Source: Guptibacillus hwajinpoensis (GTDB lineage Bacteria; Bacillota; Bacilli; Bacillales; Guptibacillaceae). From it: a DNA stretch of 64,000 nucleotides. The stretch is taken from assembly GCF_029277305.1 (NCBI RefSeq), contig NZ_CP119526.1. The stretch is one strand, 5' to 3'. Shown in pieces: positions 7,289-16,396 of this stretch; the stretch's first letter is position 1, and each line of letters begins with the position of its first letter. Both the position numbers and the translations under genes were made by a program. The notes beneath the pieces are model-generated. The model saw only the letters and a program-made list of their open reading frames with translations. It was not told the DNA's origin and searched no databases.

Positions 7289-8809
7289 ATGAGCAAAACA
7301 ATGACTGAAACGCCTCGTCCAAAGTATGGCATTCTAGCTGTGCTAATCATTGGTGCTTTCATTGCATTTCTAAACAATACATTACTAAATATAGCGTTAC
7401 CTTCCATAATGGCGGACTTGAAAATCGAGACGGCTACGGTCCAGTGGTTAACAACTGGATTTATGCTAGTGAACGGAATTTTGATTCCAACAACAGCTTT
7501 CCTAATTGAAAAATATACAGTAAGAAGACTTTTTCTAATGGCTATGGGGTTATTTACCTTAGGCACAGTTGTAGCTGGAGTCGCAGATGTTTTTCAAGTT
7601 CTTTTAAGTGGGCGTATGCTGCAAGCTTCTGGGTCAGCAATCATGATGCCGCTCTTAATGAACGTTATGCTTGTTAGCTTTCCGATTGAGAAAAGGGGAG
7701 CGGCAATGGGTGTTTTTGGTTTAATTCTTATGGCAGCACCTGCAATAGGACCTACCTTATCAGGGTGGATTATTGAAAACTACGATTGGCGGATGCTATT
7801 CCATTTCGTAACGCCAATTGCCATCACTGTATTTTTACTAGGCTTCTTCCTATTAAAAGATAGAAAGGAAAAAGTGAATATTCGACTTGATTTCACTTCT
7901 TTACTATTATCAAGCGCAGGTTTTGGCGGGATCCTATTCGGATTTAGTTCAGCAGGAAATAAAGGATGGGATAGCCCACAAGTTTATTTAACAATTGGTA
8001 TTGGCTTTGTATCGCTCGTAACGTTTATCGTTCGTCAGTCTAAACTAGAGCGCCCAATGCTCAATTTTACAATCTTTAACTATCCGATGTTCGCTCTATC
8101 TTCATCAATTTCGATGGTGTTGAACATGGCAATGTTCTCAGCTATGTTGCTTCTGCCAATCTACGTGCAAACGATTAGAGGCATCTCACCGATAGATGCA
8201 GGATTAATGATGCTTCCAGGTGCACTTGTAATGGCATTTATGTCTCCTATTACAGGACGCCTGTTTGATAAGTTTGGCGGGCGCATTCTTGCGATTACTG
8301 GGCTATCAATTACAGTCGTAACAACCTATCTATTTAGTACGCTATCGATGGATACGACGTACAATTCGATCATGATTCTTCATGCTGTAAGGATGTTTGG
8401 TATTTCGATGGTTATGATGCCTGTATCGACGAACGGGTTAAATCAATTGCCTGCTCGATTCTATCCGCACGGTACTGCCATGAACAATACGCTGAACCAA
8501 GTAGCTGGTGCGATTGGAACTGCGTTACTTGTAACGATTATGTCCAATAGGACGGAATCTGTCGCTTCGGACTTAATGTCATCAAGTGCAGGCACCCAAA
8601 CGGATCCGGCAGCACTAGCCACCATGCAAGAGCAGGTTGCTATGCAAGCGATGCTTGAAGGAATTAACTATGCCTTCTTTATTGCAACGTTTATCGCGGG
8701 TCTTGCCCTTTTCCTATCGTTCTTTATTAAACGGGCAGGTTTCGAAGGGAAAACAGATGATCAAGGTGTAGTGAAAGAGCAAAAATCAGGTAAATTGGTT
8801 ACCAATTAA
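7289..8809 (+). CDS. DHA2 family (EmrB/QacA) MFS drug exporter
   Basis: 506-residue proton-driven exporter of the 14-segment DHA2 family. Visible family marks are NNTLLNIALPSIMADL in segment 1, the QWLTTGFMLVNGILIP stretch of segment 2, motif A-like IEKYTVRRLF, and motif C-like GLILMAAPAIGPTLSGWI. ATG 7289 follows GGGGGA at good spacing; an upstream GTG at 7271 is in frame but unlikely. Divergent from the TetR gene and followed by its own terminator. The substrate is not predictable; family members export lincomycin, cationic dyes or fatty acids. Confidence 0.9.
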   Translation: MSKTMTETPRPKYGILAVLIIGAFIAFLNNTLLNIALPSIMADLKIETATVQWLTTGFMLVNGILIPTTAFLIEKYTVRRLFLMAMGLFTLGTVVAGVADVFQVLLSGRMLQASGSAIMMPLLMNVMLVSFPIEKRGAAMGVFGLILMAAPAIGPTLSGWIIENYDWRMLFHFVTPIAITVFLLGFFLLKDRKEKVNIRLDFTSLLLSSAGFGGILFGFSSAGNKGWDSPQVYLTIGIGFVSLVTFIVRQSKLERPMLNFTIFNYPMFALSSSISMVLNMAMFSAMLLLPIYVQTIRGISPIDAGLMMLPGALVMAFMSPITGRLFDKFGGRILAITGLSITVVTTYLFSTLSMDTTYNSIMILHAVRMFGISMVMMPVSTNGLNQLPARFYPHGTAMNNTLNQVAGAIGTALLVTIMSNRTESVASDLMSSSAGTQTDPAALATMQEQVAMQAMLEGINYAFFIATFIAGLALFLSFFIKRAGFEGKTDDQGVVKEQKSGKLVTN

Positions 8810-8816
8810 GTGAAGA

Positions 8817-8848
8817 GGAAAGCAGCTGGTATGTGACAGCTGCTTTTT
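8817..8848 (+). terminator. Terminator after the DHA2 exporter
   Basis: AAAGCAGCTG / CAGCTGCTTTTT with a short loop (gtatgtga) and T-run. Confidence 0.85.
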
Positions 8849-8929
8849 CTAGTTGATTAGTAAAAATAGTGATGATTCCAGATTATAACCAGTTTATGGT
8901 ATTCTTTAATCGAAGAGGGGGGTTAAATC

Positions 8930-9715
8930 ATGGACTCAACGCTACATAACAGCAATGCATGGGATCGAAAGGTTGAAGAAGGTGCGAGGTACACGCAAGC
9001 GGTTAGTACAGAAATAATAGAGGAGAGCAAGAAGGGCAATTGGTCCATTTCAGTGACGACTGAGAAATCAGTGCCAAGGGAATGGTTTCCATCATCCTTG
9101 GATGGTGTAAAGGTGCTTTGTCTCGCCTCAGGAGGAGGCCAACAAGGTCCTGTTCTTGCAGCAGCAGGGGCAGATGTGACGGTGATGGACATTTCTAAGA
9201 AACAGTTAGAGCAAGATGAATTTGTGGCGAAACGTGATGGATTAGAACTCCATACTGTGCAAGGCGATATGACAGATCTCCACGTTTTTGATGATGAGGT
9301 TTTCGATATCGTTGTTAATCCGGTTTCGAATGTTTTTGTTAAAGATGTTGCACCGGTTTGGAGAGAAGCGTCTCGAGTTTTGAAGAACAATGGTGTACTG
9401 ATATCTGGTTCTACGAATCCCCTTCTATTTATCTTTGATGACAATGAGGAGCAAAAAGGGGTACTGAGTGTGAAACATGCTGTGCCTTCCTCAACGTTAG
9501 ATACCTTGGGTGAAAAAGAAATAGAAGCACATTTGAAAGCGAATCAAACGATTGAATATGCTCATACGTTGGAGGAGCTTATAAAAGGACAACTGGATGC
9601 GGGGTTCTTGATATCGGGCTTCTATGAAGATGATTTCGGTGGATCAAGAGTTCTTGATCGGTATATTAAAACCTTTATTGCAACGAGAGCAATTAAGATG
9701 AGTCCGAAGGTATAA
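8930..9715 (+). CDS. Class I SAM-dependent methyltransferase
   Basis: 261 residues with a Methyltransf_11 type Rossmann domain: motif I is VLCLASGGGQQGPVLAAAGA (about residues 60-80), followed by DVTVMDIS, the QGDMTDL acidic-loop motif, and DIVVNPVSNVFV. The N-terminal ~55 residues (WDRKVEEGARYTQAVS) are typical of a group of Bacillus methyltransferases of unknown substrate. ATG 8930 follows GAGGGGGG. The C-terminal part may form a substrate-binding lid. Acceptor molecule unknown. Confidence 0.85.
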   Translation: MDSTLHNSNAWDRKVEEGARYTQAVSTEIIEESKKGNWSISVTTEKSVPREWFPSSLDGVKVLCLASGGGQQGPVLAAAGADVTVMDISKKQLEQDEFVAKRDGLELHTVQGDMTDLHVFDDEVFDIVVNPVSNVFVKDVAPVWREASRVLKNNGVLISGSTNPLLFIFDDNEEQKGVLSVKHAVPSSTLDTLGEKEIEAHLKANQTIEYAHTLEELIKGQLDAGFLISGFYEDDFGGSRVLDRYIKTFIATRAIKMSPKV

Positions 9716-9726
9716 GACAATAGAAT

Positions 9727-9757
9727 GCGAGGAGGAGTTGCGTCCCCCGCGCTTTTT
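9727..9757. terminator. Imperfect terminator between methyltransferase and SgrR-like gene
   Basis: GCGAGGAGG / CCCCCGCGC with two mismatches, then a five-T run; convergent genes flank it. Confidence 0.5.
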
Positions 9758-11485
9758 CTAATGCGGAATCCATAGTTTCTTCAGATCGAGATGTCCAAAG
9801 GACTGAAATTCGACGTCTTTAATGAGCGGATGAAACGTTCTTGTTTTGAGAGGATGGTGTTGGAAGAGTAATAGGTTATCACTGCGTATTTTTTCTTCAA
9901 TTCCTTTCATGAAAGCTATCCTACCCTCTGTTGTAGGGCTTGCTTTCACAAGTTCTAATTGTTGATCAATCCAGTGAAGAGCATGATCAGGGAACATGCG
10001 ACGGAACAGGAGCGTCTCGTTGTAGAAAGCATCTAGGAAGGAAAGGTGGGGATCAAGGGATGAGACTTCACCCATAAAAATCAGATCTGCTTCGCCATCC
10101 ATACTCCGCTCAACGAACTCATCTAATGTAAAGGCCGTGGGCTTAAGGTCAATTCCGTACGTTTGAGCTCTCTCAACTAACCAGTCAGCTTCTTGTTTTG
10201 CACTAGTAAAATCAAGGTGATAGAGCTGTAGCGTTTCACCACTGTATGAAGATTGACGGAGCGATGGTTTGATTTTATTAGCCTCTTTAGCGTGGTGAGT
10301 CGATCTTGAATAGTGAAAGCTACTCGCTTCAATCCACTTTTCCCAATTCAAGTCACTTGCCATCATCTCCATGTCAAGAAGGTGATATATCGCTTCTCGA
10401 AAGTGTGAATCACGTACGACGTTTCTCTTGTTGTGATTAAAGATTAAATACCGAAACCCGGATTCGATTTCCTGCTTTTGAAGGGGCGGTGTACTTACAT
10501 CATCATCGACCGTGTAATTTACGAGATCTGCGATTTCTTGTGACACAACGTAGAAATGAATTTCATCAAGCAGCGGTCGTTCTTTAAAGTAGCGATCAAA
10601 TGCTGCAAGTACAATCTTGTGCTTCTTCCTTTCCTTAAGATAAAAGGGACCTGTTCCAATCCAGTCTTCTTCGTGAAATGGAACGCCTGCTGGAAGAATG
10701 CAAAGGTTTGGTGATGCCATGTATCGTAGGAAAAATGGATTAGGTTGTTTCAGCGTTATCGTTAATTGATACCGATTATTACACTGTACCTGTTGGATGC
10801 CACGTGTGAGCCATGAAAAAGATGCTGGTCCTTCTTTGACGCGTTGAATAGTCGCTTCCACATCTGTACTAGTCAGTTCATCTCCGTGATGAAACTGGAT
10901 CCCTTTTCTTAAATAAAAGATCCACTTATGTCCACTGTCATTTGTCTCATAGTGATGCGCGAGGTGAGGGACCACAGTGTCTGTTAAAGGATCATACTTC
11001 ACTAATGAATCGCCAAGCTGTTCGATAACGTGAGCTTCGAATGCAATAGCTACCTTAAGAGGGTGAAGCGTTGTTACAGGTCTAGAAATAAACGACCGGA
11101 GAATATCGCTTGAAGCGGTATCTTCTTGATAACCGAAAAGCCTGCGAATATCTTTCGAAGATTTAGCAATCCACGATTGTGGAATTGGTAGTCTTAAAAT
11201 GTGCGCGGTTAAATCCAATTGCTCATTTTGAAGACATTTTTTCACATAGGATTCCACTTCGGTTTGGAAGGAAATAGGAAACGTGATTTTTGAAACGTTT
11301 CCCCTTCCTTTGCCGGGTATGTAAGTAAGCCATTTCTTCTCTTCTAAGCTATTCAAAATGCGCTTTGCGTTTTTAATTGATGTGTACCACATATCCGCCA
11401 CTTCGGATAATTTAAAGGATATAGTACAGTCTTTTTCTCGCTCGTACATATATGATCTTAGTGTGAAATAGCGCTCGACTTGAAT
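9758..11485 (-). CDS. SgrR-like transcriptional regulator with solute-binding domain (AUU start)
   Basis: About 575 residues. The N-terminal ~100 residues resemble the SgrR DNA-binding domain (VERYFTLRSYMYER, then KLSEVADMWYTSIKNAKRIL, a helix-turn-helix) and the rest is an extracytoplasmic solute-binding family 5 domain (YDPLTDTVVPHLAHHYE, the family's FYLRKGIQFHHGDELTSTDV). The protein has no signal peptide, so the binding domain acts as a cytoplasmic sensor. The only good ribosome binding site, AAAGGAGGT, lies 6-7 bases before an ATT codon at 11485-11483. No ATG, GTG or TTG occurs between it and an ATG at 11449, which has no ribosome binding site and would cut the conserved start. Divergent from an MFS transporter, as SgrR is from sgrS/setA in E. 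coli. Confidence 0.8.
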   Translation of the reverse strand: MQVERYFTLRSYMYEREKDCTISFKLSEVADMWYTSIKNAKRILNSLEEKKWLTYIPGKGRGNVSKITFPISFQTEVESYVKKCLQNEQLDLTAHILRLPIPQSWIAKSSKDIRRLFGYQEDTASSDILRSFISRPVTTLHPLKVAIAFEAHVIEQLGDSLVKYDPLTDTVVPHLAHHYETNDSGHKWIFYLRKGIQFHHGDELTSTDVEATIQRVKEGPASFSWLTRGIQQVQCNNRYQLTITLKQPNPFFLRYMASPNLCILPAGVPFHEEDWIGTGPFYLKERKKHKIVLAAFDRYFKERPLLDEIHFYVVSQEIADLVNYTVDDDVSTPPLQKQEIESGFRYLIFNHNKRNVVRDSHFREAIYHLLDMEMMASDLNWEKWIEASSFHYSRSTHHAKEANKIKPSLRQSSYSGETLQLYHLDFTSAKQEADWLVERAQTYGIDLKPTAFTLDEFVERSMDGEADLIFMGEVSSLDPHLSFLDAFYNETLLFRRMFPDHALHWIDQQLELVKASPTTEGRIAFMKGIEEKIRSDNLLLFQHHPLKTRTFHPLIKDVEFQSFGHLDLKKLWIPH

Positions 11486-11579
11486 AGAAGCACCTCCTAA
11501 AAGGGGACAAGATTTCTTAAAGTGTACCCTTTTTAACCCCTTTTGCAAAGATGATAATAAAGGGGAAGGAGGGATGGTC
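11486..11579. promoter_or_regulatory. Divergent control region with AAAAGGGG inverted repeat
   Basis: 94 bases holding both promoters of the SgrR-like and MFS genes. AAAAGGGG near 11500 is mirrored by CCCCTTTT near 11538, and AAAGGGG recurs near 11560. This is a plausible binding site for the SgrR-like protein; the promoter hexamers are not clear. Confidence 0.4.
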
Positions 11580-12839
11580 TTGTTTCGCACACTGCATCCA
11601 AATATTAAAATCCGCATTTATACCTCTTTTCTAAGTCGTATTGTAGGTTCTGCTATTTTCCCGTTTATGGCCATTTATTTTACAACAAGAATGAATGCGT
11701 CCATTGCCGGCGTTCTTGTTATTAGTCAAGTTTTCATTCAATTTATTACAGGTTTGTATGGTGGTCATTTAGCCGATCTTGTAGGACGCAAACGGTTAAT
11801 GGTAGCTGGTGAAGTTATTAAAGTAGGTGCTTTTATTGGCATGCTTCTAGCCAATTCACCATGGTATGAATCAGCTTTGCTTACATATGTGATGATGCTT
11901 CTTGTTGGTGTTTCAGGTGGGCTCGTTAACCCCGCTGCAGAAGCGATGTTAATCGACGTTAGTACGAAAGAAACGAGGTCATTTATGTACGCCGTTAACT
12001 ACTGGGCGGTTAACCTCTCCATTATGATTGGACTTAGTATTGGTGGATGGTTTTTCGAAGATTATTTATTTGAACTGCTCATTATTCTTATGGCACTAAG
12101 TATTCTTACGTTATGGATGACAGTAACGTTTATTATCGATACGTATGTGGTGACTTCGGAGAAATCTCGTGGGCAATACGGAATTAAGCCACTGCTTAAG
12201 AGCTATCAGCTCGTTTGCAAAGATCTTTCATTTCTAGCCTTCACACTTGGAGGCGTTGCGATCTTAGCCATTGAATTCCAGCGCAATAATTACATATCGG
12301 TGCGCCTTGAGCGAGACATACAGCCAATGATTGTTGATTTCATAAACATCTATTCCTTTGAACTCGATGGCATTAAGCTGTTAAGTCTCCTTACGGTTAC
12401 GAATACACTTATCATCGTCCTCTTTACTGGCATCGTTTCGAAATGGATAAAAGGGAAAGGAGAGCAACCGCTAATGTATGCTGGATTTATTCTTTTTGGA
12501 TTGGGGTATGCGTATATGGCATTTAGCATAAACCTTCCTGGGTTATTCCTTGCCGTTGTTGTTCTATCGATCGGTGAACTCCTTTATGTTCCAACAAGAC
12601 AAGCGATGTTAGCTGAAGTCGTTGACGATCGTCGAAGGGGAGCGTATATGGCTTTTAACGGTCTTGTATTTCAGTTAGGTAAAATGCTAGGTGGACTCGG
12701 GTTAATTATAGGAAACGTGATCGGAGGAGTTGGAATGAGTGTGCTATATCTCCTCCTCGTCTGTGCTGGAATATTCTTTACGAAACTCGCCCTTCATCGA
12801 CATAAAATCAATGCAACTAGGACGGTGGAAGTGCAGTAA
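11580..12839 (+). CDS. MFS transporter (DHA1-like)
   Basis: 419-residue, 12-segment major facilitator. Motif A is visible in GGHLADLVGRKRLMVAG (about residues 57-73), with hydrophobic segments throughout and a central loop (EKSRGQYGIKPL). TTG at 11580 is chosen because AAGGAGGG at 11566-11573 is 6 bases away; the ATG at 11574 is too close to it. Paired divergently with the SgrR-like regulator, so it probably exports a small molecule that regulator senses, by analogy with SgrR-SetA. Substrate unknown. Confidence 0.85.
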   Translation: MFRTLHPNIKIRIYTSFLSRIVGSAIFPFMAIYFTTRMNASIAGVLVISQVFIQFITGLYGGHLADLVGRKRLMVAGEVIKVGAFIGMLLANSPWYESALLTYVMMLLVGVSGGLVNPAAEAMLIDVSTKETRSFMYAVNYWAVNLSIMIGLSIGGWFFEDYLFELLIILMALSILTLWMTVTFIIDTYVVTSEKSRGQYGIKPLLKSYQLVCKDLSFLAFTLGGVAILAIEFQRNNYISVRLERDIQPMIVDFINIYSFELDGIKLLSLLTVTNTLIIVLFTGIVSKWIKGKGEQPLMYAGFILFGLGYAYMAFSINLPGLFLAVVVLSIGELLYVPTRQAMLAEVVDDRRRGAYMAFNGLVFQLGKMLGGLGLIIGNVIGGVGMSVLYLLLVCAGIFFTKLALHRHKINATRTVEVQ

Positions 12840-12880
12840 ATGGTGATTACATAGAAAAAATAGAATAGGAGGCATTTTAC

Positions 12881-13435
12881 ATGAAGTTTGTATTACTATT
12901 TGGACCACAAGCAGTAGGTAAAATGACTGTTGGTCAAGAATTAGAGAAAATAACGGATCTTAATCTGTTTCATAACCATATGACAATTGACTTTCTTGAA
13001 CCTTTCTTTGGGTTTAGCCCAGAAATGTGGCGACTATCCACTTTGATGAGAGAAGAAATCTTCTCATCATTCGCCAAAACGGACAACTATGGGATGATTT
13101 TCACTTATGTCTGGGCCTTTGATCAGCCGGAAGATTGGGAGTTCGTTGAAAAAATTTGCGAGATCTTTAGCGAAGCTGAAATCTATTTCGTTGAGTTGGA
13201 AGCTGGTGTCGATGAAAGACTAAAGCGGAATACGACACCGAATAGACTCGAACATAAACCAACGAAACGGAACATTGAGCAGTCAGAAGGAAACTTGCTT
13301 TCTACCATGAAAGAGTTCCGCGTGAACTCAGAAGTTGGAGAAATAGATAGAGATCACTACTTGAGAATAAACAATGAGAATATTAGTGCTGAAGAAGTGG
13401 CACAAATGATCAAAAAGAAGTTTGGATTCCACTAA
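12881..13435 (+). CDS. P-loop nucleotide-binding protein, small-molecule kinase-like
   Basis: 184 residues with an N-terminal Walker A loop GPQAVGKMTVG (residues 8-18; GxxxxGK with Met where Ser/Thr is usual). The following HNHMTIDFLEPFFG and a C-terminal region rich in Arg (RLKRNTTPNRLEHKPTKRN) resemble a lid of the shikimate/chloramphenicol kinase-like AAA_18/AAA_33 groups. It starts at ATG after TAGGAGGC. Probably phosphorylates a small molecule; substrate unknown. The replaced Ser/Thr in the P-loop is common in such proteins and does not by itself mean loss of activity. Confidence 0.75.
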   Translation: MKFVLLFGPQAVGKMTVGQELEKITDLNLFHNHMTIDFLEPFFGFSPEMWRLSTLMREEIFSSFAKTDNYGMIFTYVWAFDQPEDWEFVEKICEIFSEAEIYFVELEAGVDERLKRNTTPNRLEHKPTKRNIEQSEGNLLSTMKEFRVNSEVGEIDRDHYLRINNENISAEEVAQMIKKKFGFH

Positions 13436-13441
13436 ACAAGG

Positions 13442-13470
13442 AAGGCGCTTTAGATAGAAGCGTCTTTTTT
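13442..13470 (+). terminator. Terminator after the P-loop protein gene
   Basis: AAGGCGCTT / AAGCGTCTTTTTT with one G-U pair and a 7-base loop. Confidence 0.75.
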
Positions 13471-13569
13471 GGTGGAATGAAAGAAAAATGTTATTGAGTT
13501 TAGGAGGGTCATTTGAAATAATTGGTAAGTAGAGTGGTTGCTATAAAATAACAGTAAATGGGTGATAAG

Positions 13570-14865
13570 ATGTTTGTAACTATTTTTGATGAAATTGTTC
13601 AAATCCTGCATCATGATTACGCCGGCTGTATCGATAAGAAAGGGTGGGATTCGCCTCATGATTATCGAAATAAGATTAACAGGCTTCAAGATCAAGGTGG
13701 TTTAAATAATCATACCTTTGTAGAGTTTGTAGAAGACTATTTACTTGATTTCAAAGACTTACATATGAGTTTTCGAGCGACAAATAAGGCTAAAGAACCT
13801 ACGAGTTATGTTGGCTTTACCGTTCGGAGATACGAGGATCGTCTATACATTATTTCAAGTACGGAAGAAAATAGATTGAAACCAGGAGATTGCATAACAG
13901 CATTAGATGGGATAAGTATCTCTCAGCTTGTCGAAACTCACAAAAGACGCTTAATGGAAACGCAGGCAGAACGAGAAAACTGGAGCCCAATTCTTACACG
14001 ATACGAGACAGCACAAGTGACGGATCAGGAAGGACAAACGTTCACGCTCGATCTTCGAAACTATGAGAAAGAGCCGTACGAAGCGGATTATTCCCTAAAA
14101 GAAGTAGCACCAGACACATTATTGTTAACGCTAACAGACTTTATGAATCATCACGCGATCTCATCGTTAATAGACGAGAACAGTAACCTACTTAAAAGGT
14201 GTGATCACTTAATCATCGACGTTCGTATAAACAAAGGTGGCAATGATTTAGCTTATTTTGAGTTACTCCCTTACCTTTTTGAAGGAGACGAAATTAACTT
14301 AGCGGATTTCACGACAGATCGTATGCTAACAAATTGTACAAAGCGTAACGTTGAGTTGCGTGTGGAATTTCTAGAGAAGATTCGACATTCAATTCAGGAT
14401 GAGAATACATTGAATCAGCTAAACGCTCTTATCTGTGTATTGGAAGAAAACAAAGGGAAGGGCTTTGTTGAATTGACCTCTACAGCTATAGAGGACAGTC
14501 TTCTCATCAAAACGAAAGAAGGTCCAAAGAACGTTATTCTTTTAACAGATGTATATTGTGGAAGTTCAGGCGACTCTTTTGTTGAGGTGTGTAAACATTC
14601 CTCCAAGGTTACGGTCGTCGGAAGGCCAACAATGGGATTAAATGATTATTCCAACCTTGCAGTTAGAAATTGGCATGATGAATTTGAACTTTGGTATCCT
14701 ACTTCTAAATTATCTAGAGTGGAAATAGGGAGAGGCATGAGTGGGAAAGGAATCGAACCTGATCTTTATATTCCATGGTCTAAACATCACATCCACGAGG
14801 ATATCGACTTACAAAAAGCAGTGGAGCTAATTATAGAGCGGAATCGACTTTTTCTCAAATCGTAG
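13570..14865 (+). CDS. S41 family (C-terminal processing-like) peptidase
   Basis: 431 residues. The C-terminal half is the S41 tail-specific protease fold: DHLIIDVRINKGGNDLAYF (about residue 215), NVILLTDVYCGSSGDSFVEV with the nucleophile Ser region, and VVGRPTMGLNDYSN near the end. The middle section, YIISSTEENRLKPGDCITALDGIS, is a PDZ-like substrate-binding element. There is no signal peptide or membrane anchor, so it is probably cytoplasmic, unlike CtpA/B. Start is ATG 13570 or 13558; GGTGA precedes the former. Substrate unknown. Confidence 0.8.
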   Translation: MFVTIFDEIVQILHHDYAGCIDKKGWDSPHDYRNKINRLQDQGGLNNHTFVEFVEDYLLDFKDLHMSFRATNKAKEPTSYVGFTVRRYEDRLYIISSTEENRLKPGDCITALDGISISQLVETHKRRLMETQAERENWSPILTRYETAQVTDQEGQTFTLDLRNYEKEPYEADYSLKEVAPDTLLLTLTDFMNHHAISSLIDENSNLLKRCDHLIIDVRINKGGNDLAYFELLPYLFEGDEINLADFTTDRMLTNCTKRNVELRVEFLEKIRHSIQDENTLNQLNALICVLEENKGKGFVELTSTAIEDSLLIKTKEGPKNVILLTDVYCGSSGDSFVEVCKHSSKVTVVGRPTMGLNDYSNLAVRNWHDEFELWYPTSKLSRVEIGRGMSGKGIEPDLYIPWSKHHIHEDIDLQKAVELIIERNRLFLKS

Positions 14866-14912
14866 CATATAGTAAATTCATCACTGAAAATTGAATGGAA
14901 TGAGGTGTTGTG

Positions 14913-15143
14913 ATGTTCAAGAAAGTGCTACTCGGGCTTTTGGCTTTCTTTGTTGTAAGCGGTATTCTTATATTCGTTGGTAACACGTTTCAAATTGAGA
15001 TTCTGATGTTTCAATTCTACACGGAAACGTCAGATGGATTTGAAGCAGGTGGCTCTCTCATTCCTTTTGGTATTGCTGCAGTGGTTACTTACCTTGTTGG
15101 AAGATGGTGCGAGAAAAGAAAAAAAGTCGTACTTGATAAATAA
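14913..15143 (+). CDS. Small two-segment membrane protein
   Basis: 76 residues, unrecognised. GAGGTG at 14902-14907 supports ATG 14913; a GTG lies just before. Hydrophobic segments near residues 4-25 and 48-63 flank a loop with an acidic-aromatic stretch (QFYTETSDGFEAGG), and the tail is basic (RWCEKRKKVVLDK), which suggests a cytoplasmic C-terminus. Possibly co-transcribed with the S41 peptidase 47 bases upstream; a perfect terminator follows. Confidence 0.65.
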   Translation: MFKKVLLGLLAFFVVSGILIFVGNTFQIEILMFQFYTETSDGFEAGGSLIPFGIAAVVTYLVGRWCEKRKKVVLDK

Positions 15144-15153
15144 AACGTGTTTT

Positions 15154-15187
15154 AAAGCAGAAGAACCTCTAGAGGTTCTTCTGCTTT
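15154..15187. terminator. Perfect palindromic terminator
   Basis: AAAGCAGAAGAACCTC / GAGGTTCTTCTGCTTT, a 17-bp arm with essentially no loop, between the plus-strand small membrane gene and the end of the ger operon; works in both directions. Confidence 0.85.
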
Positions 15188-15247
15188 ACTTATGAACGAA
15201 TAATTATCTGATGAGAAAACAGTAGTTTCATTAATATTCAACGTGAA

Positions 15248-16396
15248 TCAATTAATATCCTGTGTTCCATAGCCTGTAAGCGTAAAATCAACGTCAACAT
15301 TGACTGGGACATCACTGAATTTCGAATTCCATTCTTTTTCGTGTTTCATCCAATAGTCAGGATGCTGAATTCTTACCCAAGTGTAAAATTCAAGAAAATC
15401 TAATCCGTATTCTTTTTGTGCGAGTGATATGACGTGTTCGATTGATTCTTTCACAACTGCTTCACTGTTTTTCTTAATTTCTTTATCCCATCCCGGTTTA
15501 AATACATTTCGTTCCACATTCCAATCTTCTGCAAGTCGAAGGGAGGCGTTGACCGACAGATTAATCGATAGTTGATCCCCTTTTAGTACAGGTTCAATTT
15601 TTGTATTCGATTTATTAATTTCAAGTATTACCGGTTCTTCTCCTGAATGTTCCTCATCGATGGTTACAACTCCTCCTTGTACGGTATCCTTAATCCACTT
15701 TAATCCACCAACTTCGTCAGGTTTTAGCCAACCAGCAATTTTATGATCCAGGTTTGAGATAATTGCTGCACCTGTCAACCGGATTCGATTTTGATTAATA
15801 GAAACTTCAGGAATAACAAAGCTTGATCGATCGGAAATGTGTTTCGATAGATCACCGAAGTCCAGATTATCTTGAACGTTAAGACTTCGGTCAATGTTCT
15901 GTGTTAATTCTTTAATTTGTACAGCTGGGAACATTTCTTTAGTTGGTTCAATACTAAGAATGTCCTCCACGTTTTCCCTTGTTATAAACACTGGGACCGT
16001 TCGTCTAAATTCATGATCGCGCAGAAAGAAACTTATGATATTGTTGATTGGTTCATTTCTCAATAACTTTTCTGAGACGACCATTGATTTAAGGTGGGTG
16101 TAATTAGGGGGGCGGTCTGACTCTAATGAATTTTGGCGGATGATCGATAGGAAACTGTCTCCATTTAATGTCATATTTTGATACGGTGTTCCAACACTCC
16201 CTCCTGTCTGGGAACTTGGTATGTTATTTGGTACAACGTATTGATTCGTCATGGAGTAGCGAGCTGATTCTTCATCTAGAAAGTCAAGACCAATTGCCAT
16301 AATAATCCCAAGGTCTTCGATTTCATCACTATCCCAGCAGGCAGATAGGTTCAGTAATAGGAGTGGGATGAGTACCATAAGATGTTTTCTTTTCAT
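15248..16396 (-). CDS. Spore germination receptor subunit C (Ger(x)C lipoprotein)
   Basis: 382-residue lipoprotein subunit of a nutrient germinant receptor in the spore inner membrane. The signal peptide ends in the lipobox LSAC (Cys20), followed by WDSDEIEDLGIIMAIGLDF, the conserved start of Ger(x)C proteins. The remainder has the family's three-domain pattern, including FLRDHEFRRTVPVFI and a C-terminal domain ending with ...WNSKFSDVPVNVDVDFTL. Last gene of the operon; its ATG overlaps the stop of subunit B by 4 bases. It should assemble with subunits A and B, and after sporulation be made in the forespore; I did not find a convincing sigma-G promoter. Confidence 0.93.
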   Translation of the reverse strand: MKRKHLMVLIPLLLLNLSACWDSDEIEDLGIIMAIGLDFLDEESARYSMTNQYVVPNNIPSSQTGGSVGTPYQNMTLNGDSFLSIIRQNSLESDRPPNYTHLKSMVVSEKLLRNEPINNIISFFLRDHEFRRTVPVFITRENVEDILSIEPTKEMFPAVQIKELTQNIDRSLNVQDNLDFGDLSKHISDRSSFVIPEVSINQNRIRLTGAAIISNLDHKIAGWLKPDEVGGLKWIKDTVQGGVVTIDEEHSGEEPVILEINKSNTKIEPVLKGDQLSINLSVNASLRLAEDWNVERNVFKPGWDKEIKKNSEAVVKESIEHVISLAQKEYGLDFLEFYTWVRIQHPDYWMKHEKEWNSKFSDVPVNVDVDFTLTGYGTQDIN

